Assembly: GCA_949531795.1 (NCBI GenBank)
Contig: CATIQX010000046.1
Span: 1 to 9,188, forward strand
Direction: 5' to 3'
Source of the DNA: Cryomorphaceae bacterium
GTDB lineage: Bacteria; Bacteroidota; Bacteroidia; Flavobacteriales; BACL11
DNA length: 9,188 bases
The notes under the pieces were generated by a model, which did not search any database, was not told where the DNA came from, and was given only the letters and a program-made list of their open reading frames with translations. Positions 1 through 7,300 of the stretch are shown here, in pieces (the first letter of the stretch is position 1; each line of letters begins with the position of its first letter). Position numbers and translations under genes: made by a program.

Positions 1-56
1 AAAAAAGAAATGCTTCCAACATTTAAAATAATAAAAACAAATTAAAACAAATTAAA
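1..56 (+). promoter_or_regulatory. A-rich leader of rplL with a 10-bp tandem repeat
   Basis: This is untranslated sequence before rplL, made almost entirely of A and T after position 20. AAAACAAATT occurs twice in perfect tandem (34-43 and 44-53), and a further AAAA runs into the ATG at 57. There is no Shine-Dalgarno sequence; an A-rich leader is what Bacteroidota translation starts usually show. The three plus-strand frames close at 24-26, 29-31 and 43-45, and none of the short peptides before those stops looks like the C-terminus of ribosomal protein L10. The expected rplJ gene therefore probably ends upstream of the window. No Bacteroidota-type promoter (TTTG with TAnnTTTG) is seen. Confidence 0.5.
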
Positions 57-434
57 ATGGCAGATTTAAAAAAATTCGCAGAAGAACTAGTTAACCTTTC
101 AGTAAAAGATGTTAACGAATTAGCAACTATCCTTAAAGATGAGTATGGCATTGAGCCAGCAGCAGCAGTTGCAGTAGCAGGTCCCGCAGTAGCAGGAGGT
201 GGTGCTGAAGCAGCAGAAGAGCAAACTGAATTTGATGTTATCTTGAAAGAAGTAGGAGCTACAAAATTAAAAGTTGTTAAAACTGTTAAAGAATTAACAG
301 GTTTAGGATTGAAAGAAGCTAAAGATATTGTTGATAGTGCTCCAAAGGCAGTTAAAGAAGGAGTTTCTAAGGACGAAGCTGAAGGAATTCAGAAAGCTTT
401 AGAAGAAGCTGGAGCTGTAGTTGAGCTTAAGTAA
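57..434 (+). CDS. rplL: 50S ribosomal protein L7/L12 (bL12)
   Basis: bL12 forms the flexible stalk of the large ribosomal subunit. Dimers bind L10 through their N-terminal domains and recruit and stimulate the translational GTPases (EF-Tu, EF-G, IF2) through their C-terminal domains. The 125-residue protein shows the whole family architecture. The N-terminal dimerisation helices lie at about 1-33. An Ala/Gly-rich hinge at about 34-57 includes AAAVAVAGPAVAGGGAEAA. The globular C-terminal domain spans about 58-125, with the conserved factor-binding stretch KLKVVK (70-75) and TGLGLKEAKD (81-90). Length is normal for the family (about 120-130). The ATG at 57 is the obvious start, because the MADLKKFAEELV N-terminus aligns with known bL12 proteins. 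It is the first complete gene of the rplL-rpoB-rpoC unit, and its stop is 100 bases before rpoB with a hairpin between. Nothing unusual is seen in the protein. Confidence 0.98.
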   Translation: MADLKKFAEELVNLSVKDVNELATILKDEYGIEPAAAVAVAGPAVAGGGAEAAEEQTEFDVILKEVGATKLKVVKTVKELTGLGLKEAKDIVDSAPKAVKEGVSKDEAEGIQKALEEAGAVVELK

Positions 435-448
435 TTCTTTAAATATTT

Positions 449-499
449 AAAAGGTTTAAATCTTATGTTAACATAAGGTTTAAACCCTTTCGTTTTTTT
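449..499 (+). terminator. AT-rich hairpin plus T7: likely attenuator between rplL and rpoB
   Basis: Positions 453-467 (GGTTTAAATCTTATG) pair with 472-486 (CATAAGGTTTAAACC) to give a 15-bp stem with one G-U pair (461/478) and a TTAA loop. Beyond an A/C mismatch (452/487) the stem can extend by three A-T pairs (449-451 with 488-490). CG and a run of seven T (493-499) follow, which is the layout of an intrinsic terminator. The stem is mostly A-T pairs, and essential rpoB and rpoC lie downstream with no visible promoter in the gap. Partial termination (attenuation) is therefore more plausible than a full stop. E. coli has a known attenuator at the same place; a shared function here is inference from position and structure. 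Confidence 0.65.
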
Positions 500-517
500 G
501 TAGAACCCCCTTTTTTT

Positions 518-537
518 AACTAAAACATACAGTCTTG
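518..537 (+). promoter_or_regulatory. rpoB translation start region, TTG codon without Shine-Dalgarno
   Basis: The rpoB frame is closed by a TAA at 517-519. From there to the TTG at 535 it holds no ATG or GTG. The next in-frame ATG encodes Met128, inside a conserved part of RpoB, so it cannot be the real start. TTG at 535 gives MAKQNNNQRINFA, which matches the usual extent of Bacteroidota RpoB N-termini. The preceding bases (AACTAAAACATACAGTC) contain no AGGAGG-like element. The call is therefore a TTG start in an A-rich, Shine-Dalgarno-free context. Confidence 0.7.
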
Positions 538-3500
538 GCCAAACAAAATAACAACCAAAGAATAAATTTCGCATCCATTAAGAATACGGTTAATTTCCCG
601 GATTTTTTAGATGTTCAGCTTAAAAGCTTCCAATCTTTTTTTCAAATAGGTACTACTTTAGATGAAAGAAGAAACGAGGGGCTTTATAAAGCTTTTGAAG
701 AACTTTTTCCAATTACAGATTCAAGGAACAATTTCGTTCTTGAATTTATTGATTATACAATTGACCCTCCAAGATATTCTATTGAAGAGTGTATTAATAG
801 AGGTTTAACTTTTAAAGTACCTTTAAAAGTTAAATTAAAATTATATTGTACTGATCCAGATCATGAAGATTTTGAAACTATAGTTCAGGATGTATATTTC
901 GGAAACATTCCGTTTATGACTCCTAAAGGTAGTTTTGTAGTTAATGGAGCTGAAAGAATTATTGTTTCACAATTACACAGATCACCAGGCGTCTTCTTTG
1001 GACAAAGTTTTCATTCTAATGGAACAAAATTATATTCAGCTAGGGTAATTCCTTTTAAAGGTTCTTGGATTGAGTTTACTACAGATATTAACAATGTTAT
1101 GTATGCTTACATTGATAGAAAGAAAAAATTACCAGTTACCACATTATTAAGAGCTATTGGTTATGAAAGTGATAGGGACATTCTTGAAATCTTTAATCTT
1201 GCTGATGAAGTTAAGGTTTCTAAAAGTGGATTAAAAAGAGTTGTTGGAAGAAAATTAGCTGCTAGAGTTTTAAAATCTTGGGTAGATGACTTTGTAGATG
1301 AAGATACAGGTGAATTAGTTCCAATTGAAAGAAATGAAGTAATTCTTGAGAGAGATACTATTATTGAGAAATCACACATTGAAGATATTGTGAATTCTGG
1401 AGTTGAAACTATCTTATTACATAAAAATGATGGTAGTGCTTCAGACCATGCTTTAGTTTATAATACATTACAAAAAGATCCTACTAACTCTGAAGTTGAG
1501 GCAGTTCGTCATATTTACAGACAATTAAGAAGTGCAGAAGCTCCCGATGATGAAACAGCAAGAGGAATTATTGATAAATTATTTTTCTCTGATCAAAGAT
1601 ATAGCTTGGGTCATGTTGGAAGATTTAGAATTAATAGAAGATTAAAACTTGATATTCCTGAAGATAAAATGGTATTAACTAATGAAGATATAGTATCCAT
1701 CATTAGTAATCTTATTTCTTTAGTCAATTCTAAGGTTGATGTTGATGATATAGATCATTTGAGTAACAGAAGAATTAGAACGGTAGGGGAACAGCTTTCA
1801 AATCAATTTAACGTAGGGTTGAGTAGAATGGCACGAACTATTAGAGAGAGAATGAACGTAAGAGACAACGAGGTTTTTACGCCTATCGATCTTATTAATG
1901 CCAAAACATTATCTGCAGTAATTAATTCATTTTTTGGAACTTCGCAATTATCTCAATTTATGGACCAAACAAATCCATTAGCTGAGGTAACTCACAAAAG
2001 AAGAATTTCAGCTCTTGGACCTGGAGGTTTAACTAGAGAAAGAGCAGGCTTTGAGGTTCGTGATGTTCACTATACGCACTATGGAAGATTGTGTCCTATT
2101 GAAACGCCTGAGGGACCAAATATTGGGCTTATTTCATCTTTGGCTGTTTTTGCTAAAATTAATACTTTAGGATTTATTGAAACTCCTTACAGAGAAGTTA
2201 ATGAAGGAAAGATTGATATTTCAATACCGCCTGTATATAAAAGTGCTGAAGAAGAAGAGGAACAAATTATTGCACAAGCAAACGCTCCTCTTACTGAGGA
2301 TGGTAAATTTGAAAATGATAGAATCCAATCAAGAAGAGAAGCAGATTATTTAATTGCTGAACCTAATAATGTTACTTTAATGGATGTAGCTCCTAATCAA
2401 ATTGCATCTATAGCAGCATCTTTAATTCCATTCTTGGAACATGATGATGCAAATAGAGCACTGATGGGGTCGAACATGATGCGTCAGGCAGTGCCTTTAT
2501 TGAGAACTGATGCACCAATTGTTGGTACAGGACTTGAGCCTCATGTTGCTCGTGATTCTCGTACAATGATTAATGCTGAAGGTGAAGGTAAAGTAACTTA
2601 TGTTGATGCAAATACAATTAAAGTAAAGTATACAAAAACTGATGAAGAAGAATTAGTTAGCTTTGATGAAAATGAAAAAACGTATAACTTAACTAAGTTT
2701 CAAAAAACCAATCAGAGAACATGTATTAACATCCAGCCAATTGTTAGCGTTGGAGATAAAGTAACTAAAGGTCAAGTTTTGTGTGATGGTTATGCAACTG
2801 AAAATGGTGAATTAGCAATTGGTCGTAACCTAAAAGTTGCCTTTATGCCCTGGAAAGGATATAACTTTGAGGATGCAATTATATTGTCAGAAAGAGTTGT
2901 AAGAGAAGATTTATTTACTTCATTACATATTGCTGAACATGTTGTTAATGTAAGAGAAACAAAAAGGGGTGCTGAGGAATTAACTGCTGATATTCCTAAT
3001 ATTTCAGAAACTGCAACTAAAGATTTAGATGAGTTTGGAATGGTAAGAATTGGTGCCCATGTTAAAACTGGTGATATTCTTATTGGTAAAATAACTCCTA
3101 AAGGCGAATCTGATCCTACTCCTGAAGAAAAATTATTAAGAGCTATATTTGGTGAAAAAGCGGGAGATGTAAAAGATGCATCATTAAAAACTAAACCTTC
3201 TAACCAAGGAGTAGTTATAGGTAAATCATTATTTTCTAAAACTGTAAAAGATAGAAGAGCTAAATCAGCTGATAAAGATGAGTTAGAACGTTTAGATTCT
3301 GTTTTTGAAAAAGATGCATTGGCACTTAAAAATATTTTAGCAACTAAACTTTACCAAATTGTAGGTGGTAAGGCATCTAAAGGTATTAAAAATATTTTAG
3401 GAGAGGAAGTAATTCCTAAGAGCGAGAAGTTTACTAAGAAGATGTTATTAGGAATTGATTTCACATTAGTCGACCCTTACAAGTGGACAGGTAGTCAAGA

Positions 3501-4344
3501 AAATAATATTTTAGTAAACAGAACAATTCAAAATTTTTTAAGAAAGTATAATGACGTTTATGGAGAGCATAGAAGAAAGCGTTTTGCAATTACTATTGGT
3601 GATGAATTGCCAAATGGAGTTCTTCAGCTAGCAAAAGTTCAGATTACTCAAAAGAGAAAAATTAAAGTTGGAGATAAATTAGCAGGTCGTCATGGTAATA
3701 AAGGTATTGTGTCGCGTATAGTTAAAGATGAAGATATGCCTTTCTTAGAAGATGGAACTCCTGTTGATATTATATTGAATCCACTTGGAGTGCCATCAAG
3801 GATGAATCTAGGTCAGATATATGAAACTATTTTAGGTTGGGCGGGAGATGAGTTAGGTAAGAAATACTTTACCCCTGTCTTTGATGGAGCAAGTATGGAT
3901 CAAATTAATGCTGAAACTGATGAAGCTAAGTTACCAAGATTAGGTCAAACTTTTCTTTATGATGGTGGTACTGGTGAGCGTTTTGAACAAACTGCAACAG
4001 TAGGTATAATATACATGCTTAAGTTGGGTCATTTAATTGATGATAAAATGCATGCTCGTTCTATTGGACCATACTCGCTAATTACCCAACAACCACTTGG
4101 AGGTAAGGCTCAGAATGGAGGGCAGAGACTTGGAGAGATGGAGGTGTGGGCTTTGGAAGGATATGGTGCTGCTAATATCTTACAAGAGATGCTTACTTTA
4201 AAATCTGATGATGTAGTAGGTAGAGCAAAGGCATTTGAGGCCATAGTAAAAGGTCAAGAATTGCCAACACCAGGAATTCCAGAATCATTCAATGTATTAT
4301 TACATGAATTGAATGGCTTAGGACTTAAAGTTTCACTTGAATAA
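535..4344 (+). CDS. rpoB: DNA-directed RNA polymerase subunit beta
   Basis: RpoB is one of the two large subunits of the core RNA polymerase. With RpoC it forms the active-site cleft, and it binds the nascent RNA and incoming NTPs. The 1269-residue protein is complete and close to the usual Bacteroidota length (E. coli has 1342). Recognisable blocks in order are:
- the N-terminal lobe with NGAERIIVSQLHRSPGVFF (137-155);
- the rifampicin pocket SQLSQFMDQTNPL (470-482) and THKRRISALGPGGLTRERAG (486-505);
- RLCPIETPEGPNIGL soon after;
- the NFED motif with Glu779 and Asp780 near the catalytic centre;
- the flap region from about 812;
- GDKLAGRHGNKG with Lys1048 and Lys1056, equivalent to E. coli Lys1065 and Lys1073;
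- the C-terminal clamp segment GGQRLGEMEVWALEGYGAA.
About 903-1020 lies where E. coli has its SI2 insertion and looks lineage-specific. The start codon is TTG. The gene ends 7 bases before rpoC and is probably cotranscribed with it. No frameshift or internal stop is present. Confidence 0.98.
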   Translation: MAKQNNNQRINFASIKNTVNFPDFLDVQLKSFQSFFQIGTTLDERRNEGLYKAFEELFPITDSRNNFVLEFIDYTIDPPRYSIEECINRGLTFKVPLKVKLKLYCTDPDHEDFETIVQDVYFGNIPFMTPKGSFVVNGAERIIVSQLHRSPGVFFGQSFHSNGTKLYSARVIPFKGSWIEFTTDINNVMYAYIDRKKKLPVTTLLRAIGYESDRDILEIFNLADEVKVSKSGLKRVVGRKLAARVLKSWVDDFVDEDTGELVPIERNEVILERDTIIEKSHIEDIVNSGVETILLHKNDGSASDHALVYNTLQKDPTNSEVEAVRHIYRQLRSAEAPDDETARGIIDKLFFSDQRYSLGHVGRFRINRRLKLDIPEDKMVLTNEDIVSIISNLISLVNSKVDVDDIDHLSNRRIRTVGEQLSNQFNVGLSRMARTIRERMNVRDNEVFTPIDLINAKTLSAVINSFFGTSQLSQFMDQTNPLAEVTHKRRISALGPGGLTRERAGFEVRDVHYTHYGRLCPIETPEGPNIGLISSLAVFAKINTLGFIETPYREVNEGKIDISIPPVYKSAEEEEEQIIAQANAPLTEDGKFENDRIQSRREADYLIAEPNNVTLMDVAPNQIASIAASLIPFLEHDDANRALMGSNMMRQAVPLLRTDAPIVGTGLEPHVARDSRTMINAEGEGKVTYVDANTIKVKYTKTDEEELVSFDENEKTYNLTKFQKTNQRTCINIQPIVSVGDKVTKGQVLCDGYATENGELAIGRNLKVAFMPWKGYNFEDAIILSERVVREDLFTSLHIAEHVVNVRETKRGAEELTADIPNISETATKDLDEFGMVRIGAHVKTGDILIGKITPKGESDPTPEEKLLRAIFGEKAGDVKDASLKTKPSNQGVVIGKSLFSKTVKDRRAKSADKDELERLDSVFEKDALALKNILATKLYQIVGGKASKGIKNILGEEVIPKSEKFTKKMLLGIDFTLVDPYKWTGSQENNILVNRTIQNFLRKYNDVYGEHRRKRFAITIGDELPNGVLQLAKVQITQKRKIKVGDKLAGRHGNKGIVSRIVKDEDMPFLEDGTPVDIILNPLGVPSRMNLGQIYETILGWAGDELGKKYFTPVFDGASMDQINAETDEAKLPRLGQTFLYDGGTGERFEQTATVGIIYMLKLGHLIDDKMHARSIGPYSLITQQPLGGKAQNGGQRLGEMEVWALEGYGAANILQEMLTLKSDDVVGRAKAFEAIVKGQELPTPGIPESFNVLLHELNGLGLKVSLE

Positions 4345-4351
4345 AATACTA

Positions 4352-7300
4352 ATGAGAAATACAAAAAATAACAGACAGGCTCAGGACATTAATGCGATAA
4401 AGATCTCTTTATCATCTCCTGAAGATATTTTAGGCAAATCATCTGGTGAGGTTACAAAACCGGAAACGATTAATTATAGAACTTACAAACCAGAAAGTGG
4501 TGGATTATTTTGTGAAAGAGTTTTTGGTCCCACCAAAGATTTTGAATGCCATTGTGGTAAATACAAAAGAATTCGTTACAGAGGAATCGTATGTGATAGA
4601 TGTGGAGTAGAAGTAACTGAAAAGAAAGTAAGAAGAGAACGTATAGGTCACATTAGTTTGGTTGTACCTGTTGCTCATATCTGGTATTTTCGTACTTTAC
4701 CTAATAAAATTGGATATTTATTGGGGTTACCATCTAAGAAATTAGATATGATAATTTACTATGAACGTTTTGTAGTAATTAACGCTGGTGAAGGAACTGT
4801 AAATTCTGAAGGAGAAGCTATACAATATTTAGATTTTCTTACTGAAGAGGAGTACTTAGATGTCTTAGATGCACAGCCATTAGAAAATCAGTATTTAAGT
4901 GATGAAGATCCTAAGAAATTTGTTGCAAAAATGGGTGCTGAGGCAATTCATAATTTATTAGCAAATTTAAATTTAGATGATTTATCATATAAATTAAGAG
5001 ATCAAGCTGCTAATGAAACTTCGCAGCAAAGAAAAACTGAGGCATTAAAACGTTTACAAATTGTTGAATCTATGCGTGAAGGACATTTGCATACTGAAAA
5101 CAGACCTGAATGGATGACTATTAAAGTTATTCCAGTTATTCCACCAGAATTACGACCATTAGTGCCATTGGATGGAGGACGTTTTGCTACTTCTGATTTA
5201 AATGATTTGTATAGAAGAGTAATTATTAGAAACAATAGATTAAAAAGATTAATGGAGATTAATGCTCCTGAAATTATTTTGAGAAATGAAAAAAGAATGT
5301 TACAGGAATCTGTTGATGCTCTTTTTGATAATTCAAGAAAATCATCAGCAGTGAAAGCAGATGGTAAAAGGCCTTTAAAGTCTCTTTCTGATTCCTTAAA
5401 AGGTAAACAAGGTAGATTTCGTCAGAACTTACTTGGAAAAAGGGTTGATTATTCTGCTCGTTCTGTAATTGTTGTAGGGCCGGAATTAAGTTTACACGAA
5501 TGTGGAATACCTAAGGATATGGCTTCTGAACTTTACAAACCCTTTATTATTAGGAAACTTATTGAAAGAGGAATTGTAAAAACAGTTAAATCTGCAAAAA
5601 AGATTATTGATAGCAAAGAGCCTGTAGTCTGGGATATTTTGGAAAATGTAATGAAAGGGCATCCAGTTTTATTAAATAGAGCTCCTACACTACACAGACT
5701 AGGTATACAGGCTTTCCAGCCTAAAATGATTGAGGGCAAAGCAATTCAATTACATCCATTAGCCTGTGCGGCCTTTAATGCAGATTTTGATGGTGATCAA
5801 ATGGCGGTACATTTACCATTAGGTGCTGCTGCAATTTTAGAAGCGCAAGTTTTAATGCTCGCTTCACACAATATTTTGAATCCTGCAAATGGAGCTCCTA
5901 TTACCGTTCCTTCACAGGATATGGTACTTGGTTTGTATTATATGACTAAGGAGAAGTTCTCTACTGACGAAGAAAAAGTCAAAGGTGAGGGTATGATTTT
6001 TTATTCTTTAGATGAGGTGAAAATTGCTTACAATGAAAAGCAGGCTGATTTGCATGCAATGATTAAAATAAGAATTACAGATACTAAAGGTGAGACTTCT
6101 TTAGTAGATACAACTGTTGGAAGAGTTTTATTTAACGAATTTGTTCCTGTAGAGGTTGAATATGTTAATGAACTTCTAACCAAAAAAGCGTTAAGAAATA
6201 TTATTGGTGAAATATTAGAAACTTGTGGTGTAGCTGGTACGGTCCATTTCTTAGATGCTATTAAAACTATTGGTTTTGATATGGCTTTTAGAGGTGGCTT
6301 ATCGTTTAATCTAGGTGATGTACTTGTGCCTGAAGAAAAAGAAGGGTTAATTGCTGAGGCTAATAAAAAAGTAGCTGAAATTAAGAATAATTATTCTATG
6401 GGTTTCATTACTAATAATGAAAGATATAACCAAGTAATTGATGTTTGGACAACTACTAATGCTCGATTGACTGATACAGTTATGAGAAATATTAGTTCAG
6501 ATAAACAAGGATTTAATTCAGTATATATGATGCTTGACTCTGGCGCAAGGGGTTCTAAGGAACAAATTCGTCAGTTATCAGGTATGAGGGGATTGATGGC
6601 TAAACCCAAAAAGTCTGGTGATCATGGAGAGTCTATTATTGAAAATCCGATTACAACTAACTTTAGAGAGGGACTTTCAATTTTAGAATACTTTATTTCG
6701 ACTCACGGTGCAAGAAAAGGACTTGCTGATACGGCCCTTAAAACTGCAGATGCTGGTTACCTTACAAGAAGATTAGTTGATGTAGCTCAAGATGTTATTG
6801 TTACTGAACAAGATTGTGAGACTTTAAGAGGTTTGGAAGCTTTTGCATTGAAAAACAATGATGATATTATAGAATCATTAAGTGATAGAATTTCTGGAAG
6901 GGTAAGTTTGCATGATGTGTATCATCCGAAAAGTGATAAATTAATGGTTGCTTCATCTGAAATGATTACTGGTAATGTTGCTAAGGAAATTGATGCTGCT
7001 GGAATTGAAATGGTTGAGGTTCGTTCAGCATTAACTTGTGCAACTCGTAGAGGTATTTGTGTTAATTGTTATGGTAAATCATTATCAACTAATAGAATGG
7101 CTCAAGTAGGAGAAGCGGTTGGTGTTGTTGCAGCTCAATCAGTTGGAGAGCCTGGTACACAGCTTACACTTAGGACGTTCCATGTTGGGGGTACAGCTTC
7201 TAGATCAGAGGTTGATTCTTCTATCACTATCAAGAAGGATGGTAGATTAGAGATTGATGATTTAAGAACGGTTAAGACAACAAACAAAGATGGGGAAAAG

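Noticed and set aside
1..45. Possible C-terminus of rplJ (L10) at the left edge
   Set aside because: The frames end at 24-26, 29-31 and 43-45, but none of the 7-14 residue tails resembles L10, and all can arise by chance in A-rich DNA.
449..514. Alternative pairing of AAAAGG (449-454) with CCTTTT (509-514) as an antiterminator
   Set aside because: Only six weak pairs over a long loop, far less stable than the 15-bp hairpin; no leader peptide or ligand site supports a switch.
435..534. Bacteroidota-type promoter for rpoB
   Set aside because: A TTTG occurs at 497-500, but no TAnnTTTG follows at the right distance before 535.
389..574. Minus-strand open frame of 61 codons across the rplL-rpoB gap
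   Set aside because: It runs antisense to the rplL end, the hairpin and the rpoB start, has no recognisable domain, and its Lys/Phe/Tyr-rich product reflects A/T runs.
1161..1379. Minus-strand open frame of 72 codons inside rpoB
   Set aside because: It is a shadow of conserved rpoB coding sequence; the Ser/Leu-rich product has no family resemblance.
3328..3400. AAAAATATTTTAG present twice, 60 bases apart, in rpoB
   Set aside because: Both copies encode Lys-Asn-Ile-Leu in frame with common AT-rich codons; this looks like coincidence rather than a repeat element.
5002..5235. Minus-strand open frame of 77 codons inside rpoC
   Set aside because: It is entirely antisense to conserved RpoC sequence with no start context or homology.
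5533..5739. Minus-strand open frame of 68 codons inside rpoC
   Set aside because: It is antisense to the conserved region just before the NADFDGD motif; hydrophobic stretches are a by-product of the opposite strand.
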